A stretch of DNA of 64,000 bases from Castanea sativa (GCF_040712315.1 NC_134023.1:60222757-60286756), one strand, 5' to 3'. Positions 22,800-35,540 are shown, numbered from the stretch's first letter. The notes: generated from the letters alone by a model not told the origin. Numbers and translations: made by a program.

Positions 22800-25700
22800 G
22801 AATGCTGGACACAATATTTACATGGCCTCATACAACTAGACCCCAGCATTATGTATATGGACACAATATTTACATGGCCCAATACAACTAGACCCCAGTA
22901 CAAAGAAGTCAACAAGGCTCCAACTCCAAGTACCAAGGACATGTGTGAACTTAGGTCCAAAGCTGATTGCAACTAGGCCGCAGAGTGATTTGGGCCCAAA
23001 ATGTTATAAGTTACATTAATAGAATTGGTGGGTAAATTTGGTGGTCCATTGTTAATTTAGATGAATGATAAGATAAAGTGTTTGATGTTTTCAACGTCAC
23101 ACTTAAATAATTTGGTATTTTTGAGCAATGTTCTGTTGTTCGTAGAGCATTTTAGTCGTGGGTATGGATTAACATTTTTGCTAAAAAGTTGAAAAAAAGT
23201 ACTATTGTGCCTACTTAATGTGAAATTTTAATCTCCTCAAAAAAAAAAATGTGAAATTTTAATAAGTTTAATTATAATAAATAAAAAATAAAGCTAACCA
23301 AATTAAGTAAATCCACACAAACTTCCTAGTATTCTTCTAAAATGCCACAGAATACTGTCGTTCTTGCTGTAGCCTAGACCTATTGAGTCTTCTTACATTT
23401 TACAATTTTTTCTACCTTTGAGGCTTTGGAGAGCTCCAAATATTGTGTGCCAAGGATGGACTGAAACCCTTTTCACTTGTTCTATAGCCCAAGTAATGTG
23501 GATTGGATTGGATAATTGTATGTTAAGTGGAGTCCCACATTAAGTGTATATAAGTTCAAACTATTTTTATACAAGTACTTAGCAGAAGCCTTAATTCAAA
23601 CTTAATTAATACATTTGAGCATAGGTTAAATGTGACTAGCATTTTCTTGAATCATGACAAATAGTACCAAAAATTACTTAGCAATCGCATCTGTAGTACA
23701 ACACAATGTGACATAACAAGAATACCTTTGGAAGATCCTTCTACATCTTTCTCTTCAAAAGAAGACTAGCTAGCTGCATGCCCTGTAAAGATTGATTGCT
23801 AAATGCTACCAAAAATAAATAAATAAACAGCTAAGGCTTTTTTTGATTTGTTTGGCTGCCAAGAAAGAAAATTTCAAATGAATCAAGCATTTAGGAATTA
23901 GGACACATATTTCATTCCACAACCATGCAGCTAGTCACCAAGAAGCCCCAAAAATTACATGCCGTTTTTCTAATATTAGAATTTCAAAGGAGTCTCCTTC
24001 TGCTCTCTCTCTCTCTCTCTCATATATATATTCTGTAGAAGACACTTTACAGTAACAGTTTTTGATACTCAACTTGTCCAGCAAACAAAAACCTATAAAT
24101 GTGGATCTCTCTTTCATCACCTGACACATGACAAACAAATTTTAGTTAATGTTCTGAAGAGTCAGGTGAATCTGTATTAAGTACTAAGAAGGCAAGAACT
24201 GAAATAGCAGAGAAAATAATTGCAAAGGTAATAGATTATCATTTAGCAACAAGTCACTTATGACTTGCAGATACCATGGTCTCAAATTTATTGTGTTAAA
24301 TAATGGGCCAAGACAAGGACTGCATGAGTAACTAAAGAGCCCTGACACTTGTAAGAGTTGGGAAATCCACTCTCAACCAACTTCAGGGTGCACCATAAGT
24401 ACATAGAATATTACTGCAATATAAATACGATGAGGAATAACATGCTGTTCAGAATAAAATTCCCAATTCAATGTTGCTTATGACTATTTACAATTATTTA
24501 AGTTTGGTTAAACAAATCAATAATTGAACATTTTAGTCTATACTCATTTTCTAAATGTGCATTTGTTTTAGACATTGTTTCCAAGTCAATTATGAAAGTT
24601 CATAAATTAAAAAAGAGTGCTGAAAAATCTCAGCTCAGGAAATTATCAGATGGAGACAACATGTGATTATCTTTTACAATAATGCATGATGACCAGATAT
24701 AAAAGTGAAAAGCTTGATAAATAGAATGCTGAAAGTAATAGAATTTGTAAAAAAGGAGTGGCATTATGTTTCACAGCCACGGCCACCTTCACTTTTTATT
24801 TATATCTATTTTTGGCATATTTCCAACCAGAGTTGAAATGAACATGAACTATAGTTGAAGTGCAGTACTAATGAGAATGTTCTTTTATTTTCCTGCATCA
24901 AGTATCATGACTGGTTTATGCAATGCACGACAAAAAGATCCACTTAAAAACTTGTCTGGCAAAAAAGAAAGAATTGTTTATGCTTAAGGACATGGTTACA
25001 TGATAAAGTAAGGGAGTAGCTACATGAATTCTGCATGAAAATTCTTACATGGACATGAAGTTGCGAAACTGACAATATGAAGCGAATAAAAATGGAAAAA
25101 TGCATGCTACCCTTGCTCATGTCATTATCTTTTTTCTACTATAGATTTAAAGCTGTCACTGATGTAAAAAAAGAATAAACAAAGTTAATTATAGCATGCG
25201 AAGAAAGATCAATTATTTCTATGCTTGTCTTCTATATCTAAAGCTCAGATAGATAGCCTGACTAAGGTCAATGGGTGGGGTAAAGATACCAAATTATACA
25301 TATTTCACTTGCAGCACCCCTAGGAAATTTTAGAGAATGCACAAGAAACTCCAATTTACAGAATTCTTAATCACCCAACCAATTGCAAAAAAAAAAAAAA
25401 ATACACATCAGTACAAGACCAAAGCACTATTAATTCGACTCTAAATCAAAAACGTTGTGCCCCTTATACAAAGGGAAAGTAAAGGGAAGAAAGGAGTATA
25501 AAACTTTGCTAAGATTTACATATATTGAGGGAAAACATGCATTGAGACTGGATATAAAATGCACAAAAAGCTTGATAGAAACTGGAATAAAAACAATTGG
25601 GCCTACAAAAAGTTTTTATAAGAAATTGAATCGAGTACATGTATATCATGCCTAGATGCGCAAAAGTAATGCATTTCCCCTTTCGACAGTGATGTAGAAA

Positions 25701-26160
25701 AAGACAAATGCAATGCCTTTCCAATTTCTTCACTGATAAGTAATGACATAGCAACAGCGATGCTTCCAACCTTATTAAGAAACTTCGAACTAGTTAATGG
25801 CTTAATGCTCACAAATTTAACTTCATTGAAAGAATTCAAAAAGAAAACCATGATATGTTGTAATAATTTGAATTCAATAAGAATCTATTATGTCTTCGGC
25901 TGCAGTTTTTTCTACAAACTAGAGAGAAACGTATAATTCTAATTGACCTTTGTTATGAAAGGTTACAACTTTGCAATTTGTGAATGACAAATCCTTGTAC
26001 AAACCAAATACATATTGTCACAAGGTTCGAAGAAAATTGAACTTAGGAAGGACATACAAACGCCAGAGCTTTAGGCTTTTTTTAGCATTGCATACTAATG
26101 TGAAATTCCTAATAACTTCATATTTTTTGTAAGGTAGATATCTTCCAAGCAATCATTATG
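22800..26160. other. Long region without a recognisable gene
   Basis: At 22805-22905 a ~55-base phrase is repeated in tandem (GACACAATATTTACATGGCC and ACAACTAGACCCCAG). 22950-23060 is another GGCCCAAAG-type block. From about 23080 to 26160 I see no domain. The base mixture is less repetitive and looks like intron or 3' flank of the exon at 26163-26482. Small CT and A runs occur at 24003-24020 and 25387-25401. Confidence 0.4.
25505..25685. repeat. ~170-bp direct repeat, left copy
   Basis: TTTACATATATTGAGGGAAA through GTAATGCATTTCCC; the right copy is at 26877-27042. The two flank the SRS/LRP1-type exon. Several substitutions and small indels separate them. Confidence 0.8.
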
Positions 26161-26162
26161 AT

Positions 26163-26482
26163 TCACGTTTGACTCTTAAACAAGTTAATCATTTCATACG
26201 GCCCTAGAAACATTAAGCTATTGAGTGTGTTAGGCCTTACCATTGGCAATTTTGAGTTGACAGGGGCCGGATGGGTATTTGATGGAGCCACATTTGGAGA
26301 TAAAGAGGCGTCCCTCTTCCTTCCACTGCCACTACTTACCAAATGCAGTTGTGAAATACTTAGGAATGCATTTTTCTCATCAAACCCTTGATCATAGAGA
26401 TACCCTCTGAATACATGGCCACTTATGCTTACAGTAGCCTGGTAGACAAACTCAGCTGCACCATCACTGATGGTAGTGACAC
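26163..26482 (-). pseudogene. Terminal exon of an SHI-related (SRS/LRP1-type) transcription factor, orphan
   Basis: A single open exon of 105 codons follows a plausible acceptor (TTTTTAG/GTGTC at 26484-26483) and ends in TGA at 26163. It reads VTTISDGAAEFVYQATV, then SISGHVFRGYLYDQG and SSGSGRKR. This is the C-terminal IxGH region of the SHI/STY/LRP1 family, plant zinc-finger factors that act in auxin and organ development. The N-terminal cysteine-rich RING-like finger, normally in the upstream exon, is not found in the DNA up to about 29000. So this is either a detached fragment or a gene with a very long first intron broken by insertions. The exon itself has no stop. The flanking 170-bp direct repeats hint at movement of the whole piece. 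No symbol is assigned. Confidence 0.7.
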
Positions 26483-26876
26483 CTAAAAACCGCCAGTGCA
26501 GGAACTAGGCCTGGTAAGGACTTTTAACTTGCATCTGTGATTTAACTAAACCCAATTCAGTGATTTCACTTACAAAAAAAAAAAAGGTTCCTCAGTTCCA
26601 TTAAACAGCAACTTAGAAATGCAGAGCATTAAGACAGAGAAAGACAGAACCTTAAAATTTATAATCCAACAAAAACTAGTCATTCTGTTTAAAGCTTGCT
26701 TCTTTAGTTCAACAAAATCAAAGTTAACTCTATCAAATTAATCTTGCAACCACTTTCAAACACACAAAAATCCAGATAAAGGGAAAGAGAGAAACTTGAA
26801 TTAATTATTCAACAAACCAAACTCCTTTGGATTACTCTAATAATTAAAAACCCACTTCCTTGGATTAATGCTGAGG

Positions 26877-27042
26877 TTTACATATATTGAGAGAAAACAT
26901 ATTGAGACTGCATATAAAATGCAAAAAAAGCTTGATTGAAACTGGAATGAAAACAATTGGGCCTACGAAAAGGTTTTATAAGAAATTGAATCAAGTACAT
27001 GTGTATCACGCCTAGATGTACAAAAGTAATGCATTTCCCAAA
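26877..27042. repeat. ~170-bp direct repeat, right copy
   Basis: Partner of 25505-25685; same start (TTTACATATATTGAG) and end (GTAATGCATTTCCC). Confidence 0.8.
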
Positions 27043-27169
27043 TAATGACATGTATATCAAGTACATGTAATTTATGTATATCTATGTAATATCTACAAAC
27101 TGAAGTATAATATTTATTGTTATTATGCTCTTGTTAAGTCATATCAACATAGCATTTTAGTCAATTATA

Positions 27170-27420
27170 GTCTTCGGTCCAATCTGGTCCACTTAGATCT
27201 AGTTTCGGTATATTTCTGCCTAATTCGGTCTACTTCGGTCTACTTCAGTCCATTCGGACCACTTCAGTATATTTCTGCCTAATTCAGTCTACTTCAGTCC
27301 ATTCAGACCACTTCCTTTCAATTCCATCCATTTCAGTCCAACTTGGTCTATTTCGGTCCATCTTAGTCTAATACGGTCCATTTCAGTCCACATTGGTCTA
27401 ATAAGGTCCATTTTGGTCCA
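27170..27420. repeat. Degenerate ~10-bp repeat, unit of the 29128 pseudogene
   Basis: TCGGTCCAAT-type decamers, more regular here than at 6790 (TTCGGTCTAC, TTCAGTCCAT and so on), followed by a (CT)n run at 27422-27444. Same relative place as in the other kinase units. Confidence 0.8.
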
Positions 27421-27909
27421 TCTCTCTCTCTCTCTCTCTCTCTCACAACTTTAGGTTAATGAATTTTTATGTTTTTTAATACCTCTACTTTTAGTTGTTT
27501 TGGTGTTGTTTTTTTAGAGTTCCTCATCACAAGTCCTCTCCTTTCCTCTTATAGTTTTAATTTGATTTTCGTTTAATTTAATCATTAGATTGGAAGTGAG
27601 AATTTGAGCTCATATCAAAACACAATCTATATGACTATATATTTGAATGTACTTTTCACTTATTTTAGTAATATTAATTGTAAGTAGGTAATAAGTTTTT
27701 ATTATCACGATTCAAGATAATCTCCTTAAGAAAATAAGATATTTGAAACTTATAAATTTTAGGTGTACCAAAAGAAATTAGGAAAATATAATGTATAATA
27801 ACAATAGTAAGAAAAATACTAACCACTTCAAAAAATAATATCATCAAGCAAAAATTCCTAAAATAATAAAATTTAGAAAGTAATTTATACATCATACTAT
27901 ATCCCAAAA

Positions 27910-27912
<3 letters not shown>

Positions 27913-27968
<56 letters not shown>
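27913..27968. repeat. (TA)n microsatellite
   Basis: About 28 TA units. The 101-codon minus-strand frame across it (27674-27979) is an artefact of the repeat. Confidence 0.95.
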
Positions 27969-27970
<2 letters not shown>

Positions 27971-28554
27971 ATTTGCCACTACTTTCTGTTTAAAAGAATT
28001 AGCCTAAATTATTTATTTATTTGTTTCTTCTCTTTTCCTCATACTCCTGTATGTCTCCACCACTTCACGTCACTAGCTTTTTAAGAATGCATCATATATT
28101 TGTGCGATACTCCTGAAGCTTCTCATATTGGAGTTCATTTTTCTACATGAAACTTCGACCATAACAAGGTAATCAAAAGTAAATTACAAACACGGAGATA
28201 ATTGAACAAGAAAACTATGACAAATACAAGAAAAACTAATAAGTGATTGCTAAAAGAAACAAAAGGATGTGCTAGTAGTCTGATTATTTTGTTACGTACA
28301 AAAATCAAAACTTTGTAGGAGTAATTTAAGCCTACCTATATGTCTACATGAAAGTCATCAAAGGCTTCTCCAAAAAAAGTACCAAGTAGTGTAAGTCCAG
28401 TGCCAAAAATCTCAACTACTCCAATGGTGGAAATCACCAAATCAAAAATAGCTTAAATGCCGTCTTGGAAAAAAAAATTGGTTTTCAACAAACAATTTGA
28501 TTGGGAGCAAAAAAAGAGTTTTCCTGAATCATAGAAAACAATTTTCAAAAACTG

Positions 28555-28978
28555 TTTTTGTTTAGTAACGTTTTTGTTTTCTATTTTCAAAAACTTGTTT
28601 TTGGGAATATAAAGAAAAAATAATTTTCTTGTATTTTTGAAATCAAAACATGTTTGGTTAATTGAAATTAAAAACATAGTTTTTTGAAGAAAAAAAATAG
28701 AAAATACTAATATATGTTGTTACTAGAATTGAATTCTAATGCTAATTCATTAAATGAGACAAATTTATTAAATTAAATGCGTATTTTCATTGATTTTTAA
28801 AAATTAAAAACTGAAAACAATCTTTTATATTTTTTAGTTTTCTTCACAAATTGAGTTTTGAGAATGATTTTTGTTTTCTGTTCATTTTTAGTTGCCAAAC
28901 AAGTTTTTTAGTTTCAAAAATAGAAAATTGTTTTTGGAAATAGAAAATATGGAGAAAAAATAGTTACTAAACATACCT
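28555..28978. mobile_element. Foldback-type MITE, ~420 bp
   Basis: The left end reads TTTGTTTAGTAACGTTTTTG followed by TTTTCTATTTTCAAAAAC. The right end is the reverse complement, AATAGAAAATATGGAG followed by TAGTTACTAAACATAC. The arms are long and imperfect (over 50 bases). Copies A and C lack it: there CATAGAAAACAAATTGGACT runs on directly. No ORF. Superfamily not assigned; exact ends are good to about ten bases. Confidence 0.65.
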
Positions 28979-29127
28979 TTAGAGTCATTCTCACTTATAT
29001 GATTGTTATCAAATTTACGAAATCTATATTTTCATTATTTATGAATAAAAGGAACTAATGTGAAAATCACATGGTGTTGATTATATAATCCTCGTCCCCC
29101 GGTCCCCCTAAAGGTTTGTAGTGTGTG

Positions 29128-30718
29128 CTAGAACAAGTACTGTGTCATAAAAAATTTACCATTCAGTTGAACTCTTTGTTTGCATATTTTAGTTCCGAGG
29201 AGCTTTTCTCTAATCAAATTTAGTTGAGCTACAACATCACTAATGTTCATCCTCTCTCTTGGGAATTCCATAGAACAAGAAACTCCAATTTCAAATATAA
29301 AAATCAAGCACTCTAAAATTTTGGGACATCCAATTCGATTTTGACTATGAGTAACATTTGTCCTTGTTTCCATATCTTCTTTTTCCAAATGAAGAGTAGG
29401 GTCCACAATGTCAATCATCCGTTTGAGCGAAACTCCATTAACAAAATCATGAAGGTTAAAGCTATCTTTGAACATGTTATCTGTGGGTCTTTTCCCCTTG
29501 AACATCTCCAAAAATAATATACCATAACTATAGATATTACCATTGGTTGAGACCTCGTTTCCCGTACCATACTCTGTAATTGCAAAAAACATTTATTATT
29601 TGATTGATCTAGTTCCATATTAAAAAACAAGGGGAAAGATATAATCTCACAAGTTATGCAACATATAATTGGAAAAATATTATGACAAGCAAAAAAAGCT
29701 TTTTAAAGACATGCTCAATTTTGTACAGGACATTCTTACTTGAGTTATATTTCATCCTTGAAAATATATTATGAAATATTGTGAAAAAACATAAACTAAA
29801 CAAAAGAAATGGTAAAGTTATTTAACTGGAGGAGCATAACCAATTGTCCCTCTTAATCTGATAGAGTTTGATTGATTAGTGGAACAATCTTGGCTGGCCT
29901 CAAGAAGGAACTTGGCCAAGCCAAAGTCCCCCACATGTCTGATCATTTCATCATCGAGAAGAACATTGCTAGGCTTGAGGTCGCAATGAACAATTTTTGT
30001 ATGAAAATGATGATGAAGATATTCTAATGCATTCGCAACATCAATGGCAATATTTAGTCTTTGAAGAATATTCAAATTTGTTTCTTCCAAAGGAGCCTCA
30101 TTTGTACTTGCAGTTGGATGCAACCGGTCATCTAGATTGCCATTACTCATGAACTCATATACCAGTGCTTTGAAATCATGACCTTGATAGTCAACAGTTG
30201 AACATGTTGTGAGTACCTTAACAAGATTTCAATGTCTAATATTTCGCAAAGCGTCGCATTCAGCAATGAAACTCTTGGAAGCTCCATGGTGAAAAAGTTT
30301 GAGCACCTTGACAGCAACTATATGTCTATCTTGATCAAGAATCCCTCTATACACAGATCCAAAACTTCCCACACCAATTAAATTAGTGAAGGAGAATGCA
30401 TCTGTAGCTTTTAGGAGACATTGGTAAGATACATTCAAAAGTAAATTTTGTGAATTATTTAAAATACTTTCTCTCCTCTTTTGTTTAAAAGAGAAGAGAA
30501 ATAGAAATGAAATCACCAAGGCTACTCCAAAAGGCCAAGAAAGTATAGAGATTATTAGCTTCAAGGAATGAGTCAACTTCCTTTTCTCAGATTTGTTGTA
30601 TTGGCAAACAGGAAGCTTGAACTTAAGCACGCCTCCACATAGCTCAATATTTCCCTTAATTGAAGTTGCACTTATGTTCTTGAAAACTCCCTCTATTGGT
30701 ACCTCACCCTCAAAGTTA
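29128..30718 (-). pseudogene. LRR receptor-kinase pseudogene, 5' end lost at a gypsy element
   Basis: Exon 2 (29573-29128) is open and kinase-like, from EYGTGNEVST on, with GKRPTDN and SPRERM-like (FPRERMN) motifs. Exon 1 (30718 down to about 29830) keeps the last LRR residues (NFEGEVP), LCGG, the transmembrane stretch, GVGSFGSV, VAVKVL and HCDLKPSN with GDFG. Defects: an in-frame TGA at 30231-30229, where the intact gene has CGA (RHR); loss of the exon-1 donor (CCAGTTAAAT in place of CCAGGTGAGT); and loss of nearly all LRRs and the signal peptide, since homology ends at about 30718 where gypsy gag begins. Like the intact gene it is non-RD. No receptor can be made from it. Confidence 0.9.
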
Positions 30719-30724
30719 ACACCG

Positions 30725-31169
30725 TATTCCGAGAACCAGTGCACCAACTACTGGAGAAAGTTTGTAAGGAACCCTACTTCAGATGGCCTAATAAGATGGT
30801 CGGGGACCCTACAAAGCGAAATCAGAATCTTTTCTGCCAGTATCATTAGGATGTGGGTCATACCACCGAGAATTGTCGGACTCTCTGGAACAGCTTGTTA
30901 GCGAAGGGAAATTAAAGCAGCACCTGTACCAACCTAACGAGCAAGGCAGTCAGTCCGGCTCAAATAATCAGAAGAATAACTCATCTCGGTTGCCCTTGGG
31001 TATGATTAACGTCATCTTCGCTGCACTTTGCAGGACCGGTTCTTGTCCTACCAGGGTGATGGTAGTCTCACACTCCCAGGCCGAGGAGTCAGGCTCAAAG
31101 CCGAAGTGGATGAAAGGGAATGTGCCTGTCTTGGGATTTTTAAAGGAGGATAAGGTTGGGACCATCTAA
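30725..31169 (+). pseudogene. Gypsy gag C-terminal part (broken)
   Basis: The first frame reads VFREPVHQLLEKVCKEPYFR and then a knuckle CQYH-stop-DVGHTTENC. A small deletion near 30885 shifts the frame, and the text resumes as LEQLVSEGKLKQHLYQ in the frame of 30873-31169. That frame ends in TAA at 31167, where it should run on into protease (IGNYDFKR). Gag packages the element RNA. The zinc-knuckle-like C-H-H-C residues are kept, but the stop and frameshift kill the product. Confidence 0.8.
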
Positions 31170-34100
31170 CCCCATGATGATGCCCTGGTGGTCACTCTGA
31201 GGATAGGGAATTACGACTTCAAAAGGGTGATGATCGATCAAGGCAGCGGCACGGATATTATGTACCCTGACTTATTTAAGGGGCTAAGGTTGAAACTAAA
31301 GGATCTCACTCCTTATGACTCGCCTCTGATAAGCTTTGAAGGGAAAGCTAGCATACCAAAGGGACAGATTCGATTGCCTGTACAGTCGAGCCCGAAAACG
31401 GTGGAGGTGGATTTTATTATGATTAACGCATACTCCCCATATACAGCCATCCTTGCCAGGCCTTGGTTACACGCTTTGGGTGCTGTCTCCTCAACTTTGC
31501 ATGTTAAAGTAAAATTCCCCTCAGGAGAATTCATTGAAGAAATTCTTGGCAGCCAAATAGTGGCAAGGCAATGTATATCGGCTGCAGTACTACACCAAGC
31601 CAAGTCAAAGTCCTTGGCCTCGGTTATGAAGGACTTATAACAATTAACGACTTTGGATGCACTTGACATGGTGACAGCAAAGGAAGCCATGTGTGAAGAC
31701 TTGGAGAAGTTTCTGATAGCCGATGATCCCGAAAGGTTCTTTCAAGTTGGCGCACGTTTACCACACCAAGAGAAGATGGAGTTGGTGGAATTTTTGAAAG
31801 ATAGCATCGATGTCTTTGCTTGGGATTCCTATGAGGCTCCGGGGGTTGACCCAAACTTCATTTGCCATCATCTGAACGTCAACCCCGCCGTTATTCCAAG
31901 AAGGCAACCACCTCGGCGTTCCTCCAAGGAACATTCCGAGGCTGTTAAAGAAGAAATGCTTAAGCTCAAAAGGGCTGGGCCTATTAAAGAAGTTTTCTAC
32001 CCAAAGTGGTTGGCGCATACAGTGGTAGTGAAAAAGAAGAACGAAAAGTGGAGAGTATGTGTGGATTTTACAGATCTAAACAGAGCCTGCCCAAAGGACT
32101 CGTTCCCGATGCCACGCATTGATCAACTTGTGGATGCCACGGTCGGACATCCTCGGATGAGCTTTTTAGATGTCTTCCAGGGCTATCACCAAATTCCATT
32201 GGCGGCAGAAGATCAGGAGAAGACCGCTTTCATTACTCCAACGGGGAACTATCACTATAAAGTGATGTCGTTTGGATTGAAGAATGTGGGAGCTACTTAC
32301 CAAAGGATGATGAGCAGAATGTTTAAGTCGCAACTTGGAAAGACCATCGAGGTATATGTGGATGATATGGTGGTGAAAAGTAAGGCAATACCTACGCACG
32401 TGAAAGATCTAGACGACACCTTTCAAATACTTAGAAAGTACAAGCTGCGCCTTAACGCCTCAAAGTGTTCTTTTGGGGTGGGCTCCGGAAAGTTCCTAGG
32501 CTACGTGGTGACTCATAGAGGGATAGAGATGAACCCGGCGCAGGTCAGAGCCATCCAAGGCTTATAGCCACCTCGGAATCCAAAAGAAATTCAGAAGTTG
32601 ACCGGAATGATCGCTGCTTTCAGCAGATTTATCTCTTGGTTAGCTGACAGGTGCAGGCCTTTCTTCCAACTGTTGAATAAATGGAAAGGATTCCAATGGT
32701 CCGAGGAGTGTGCTTCAGCTTTCCAGCAGCTCAAGGAATATCTTTTCTGGCCACTCATTATGTCTCGGCCGGAAGTTGATGAAATCCTGTTTGCATACCT
32801 AGCTGTGGCCGTCCATGTAGTAAGCCTAGTCCTTATAAGGGACGACGGCGGGGTGCAAATACCGGTCTATTATGTCAGCAAATCCTTGAATGAAGCTGAG
32901 GTGCGTTACTTGCCCTTGGAGAAAGCACTTCTAGTAGTAGTCCATGCCACGCAAAAGCTTCCTCATTATTTCCAGTCCTACACCATCATGGTTTTGACCC
33001 AATTGCCTCTCAAATCAGTGTTACGCAGTGCTGACTACTCCGAAAAGGTGGCCAAGTGGAGAACTATTTTGGGAGCTTTTGATATCAAATACATGCCGCG
33101 CACCTCAGTGAAGGGCCAGGTACTTGCAAATTTGGTGGCGGAGTTTACCGAACCACTATTAGAAGAAACTGTGAAAGAATCGCACATGGATGAAAAATCA
33201 ATTGGCATGATCATGGACAAAGGACCTCCGATTTGGAAAGTGTCCGTTGATGGGGCAGCCAACCAGAAGGGATCTAGTGTCGGACTTGTTTTGGTATCCC
33301 CTGAGAGAATTGTCTTCGAAAAATCTTTGAGATTAGCGTTCTCGGCGACTAATAACGAGGCTGAGTACGAAGCAGTCTTGGTCGGTGTGAACATGGTGCG
33401 TAGGATGGGCGGAAGGGAAGTTCATATGTTCTCGGATTCTCAGTTAGTGGTCAGCCAAGTGACGAGAACCACGGAGGCAAGAGATCCAAGAATGCAAGAG
33501 TACTTGACCCAGGTTAAACGTTTACAATCTGAATTTGATTCCTTTATCCTTTCTTACGTGTCTAGAAGTGGAAACACACATGCAGACTCGTTGGCCACCT
33601 TGGTGACGTCCTCGACTCAGTGTTTGCCTAGGATTATCCTCGTCGAAGACTTGCTAGAGCCAACTTTGACCACTGCAAGTGCCATCCGTATCGACCTGAT
33701 AAGGCCTGGACCTAGTTGGATGGACCCTATGGTATCTTTTCTGAAAAGCGACATTCTTCCCGAGGACAAGTCTGAGGCAGATAAGATTCTTAGAAAGGCG
33801 CCTCGTTTCTGGCTATCCGAGGATCAAAAATTGTATAAACGCTCCTTCTCCGGACCATACTTACTATGTGTGCACCCCGAGTCAACGGAGGCACTTTTGG
33901 AAGAATTGCATGAGGGTATTTGTGGAAGCCATACTGGGGGAAGGTCCTTGGCCCATAGGGCTATGACTCAGGGATATTGGTGGCCCAATATGCAGAGGGA
34001 AGCTCAGGACTATGCACGGAAGTGTGATCAATGCCAAAGGTTCGCTCTCAACATTCATCAGCTTGGGGGAGTTCTTAATCCTTTGTCTAGTCCTTGGCCT

Positions 34101-34955
34101 TTCACTCAATGGGGATTGGATATAGTAGGTCCTTTTTCGAGGGCTGTGGGAAACAAAAGGTGGCTACTCGTAGAAACCGACTACTTTACCAAGTGGGTCG
34201 AAGCTGAGCCCTTAGCAAATGTTAGGGATATCGACTCCAAGAAGTTTATTTGGAAGAATATTATCACTAGATTTGGGGTGCCTCACACGCTTGTTTCAGA
34301 TAATGGTGTTCAATTTGATAGCAGAGCTTTCAGGAAGTATTGTAAGGACATGGGCATCATAAACAGATACTCCACCCTAGCATATCCTCAGGGAAATGGG
34401 CAGGCCGAGGCCGTTAACAAGGTCATAGTCAATGGACTCAAGAAGAGGTTGGATGATGCAAATGGTAGATAGGTAGAGGAGCTACCACATGTTTTATGGA
34501 CGTATCAAACTACGCCGCGCAGATCCATTGGAGAAACACAATTCTCTATGACTTATGGGGCCGAGGCAGTGATACCCTTAGAATCTGGTTTCCCCACATT
34601 AAGGACAAGTTCTTTTAGTCCAGAAAACAACGATGGCCTCTTGGAGAAAAGCCTGGATTTGGTTGAGGAACGGCAAAAGGCTGCTATGGTCCAAATGACT
34701 TATTATTAGCAGAAGCTTAAACGAGAGTATGATACCCATGTGAAGCTAAGGCCACTTGTGCCTAGGGATCTGGTGTTGAGAAAAGTTGTGGGTACTGCCA
34801 AAAATCCAGCTTGGGGAAAGGTAGGACCAAATTGGGAAGGACCATATCGGATCATTTCTGTAGCAGGCATAGGGTCATATCGACTAGCTGATCTAGATGA
34901 AAAAATTGTACAACGCCCATGGAATGTAAACAACCTTCGAAGGTATTATTATTAA
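31170..34955 (+). pseudogene. Gypsy pol: protease, RT, RNase H, integrase (broken by stops)
   Basis: One continuous frame crossed by stops at 31638-31640 (TAA), 32565-32567 (TAG), 34470-34472 (TAG) and 34707-34709 (TAG). Protease: IDQGSGTDI near 31233. [12 protein letters not shown] near 32133-32162 and YVDD at 32355-32366. RNase H of the RT block: about 32700-33130. A second, plant-type RNase H domain: SVDGAA, NNEAEYEA, SDSQLV, HADSLA (33240-33600). Integrase: H-H-C-C finger about 33900-34035, then DIVGPF, SDNGVQFD and NGQAEA (the D, D, E residues) to 34410. The C-terminal tail ends RRYYY at 34955. The catalytic residues survive, so only stops prevent activity. An intact pol would copy the RNA to DNA and insert it into the genome. 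Confidence 0.9.
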
Positions 34956-35015
34956 TAAAAAGCACTTTTATCGTTCGTGTTTCAAATTATGAATATGTAT
35001 TTGGGTTCATCTCTT

Positions 35016-35540
35016 ACAATTTTTAAGTATCAAACAGAAACTTGGTCATGGATAGTCCTCGGACCACATACCTTATGGAAATTGATATCTTATCATTTGT
35101 TAAACAAAACCTTAGTTATGTCGGGTCCACAGACCTTCTACTTTGGGAAAATTAACATCTTAAGTTACAATTTTTAAGTATCAAACAGAAACTTGGTCAT
35201 GGATAGTCCTCGGACCACATGCCTTGTGAAAATTGATATCTTATCATTTGTTAAACAAAATCTTAGTTATGTCGAGTCCACAGACCTTCTACTTTGGGGA
35301 AATTAACATCTTAGGTTACAATTTTTAAGTATCAAACAGAAACTTGGTCATGGATGGTCCTCGGACCACATACCTTGTGGAAATTGATATCTTATCATTT
35401 GTTAAACAGAACCTTAGTTATGTTGGGTCCACAGACCTTCTACTTTGAGAAAATTAACATCTCAAGTTGCAATTTTTAAGTATTAGATAAAAACTGGGAC
35501 ATGTATGGTCCTCGGACCACATGCCTCGTAACAATGGGCA
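35016..35540. repeat. 151-bp tandem repeat, 3 units plus a partial fourth
   Basis: Units start ACAATTTTTAAGTATCAAAC at 35016, 35167 and 35318, and a diverged one at 35469: an even period of 151. Each holds TGGTCATGGATAGTCCTCGG and GGTCCACAGACCTTCTACTT. It lies between the pol stop and the antisense ORF, a typical place for tandem repeats in Tat-type elements. Confidence 0.92.

Larger units (their letters stand above)
27660..29127. other. 3' flank of the receptor-kinase pseudogene
   Basis: Collinear with about 7120-9080 of copy A, with deletions. Holds a (TA)n run and a foldback element (separate entries). No gene seen; the frame at 28453-28677 lies within foldback DNA. Confidence 0.6.

Noticed and set aside
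27674..27979. 101-codon frame as a membrane protein
   Set aside because: Half of it is the TA microsatellite read as Tyr-Ile repeats.
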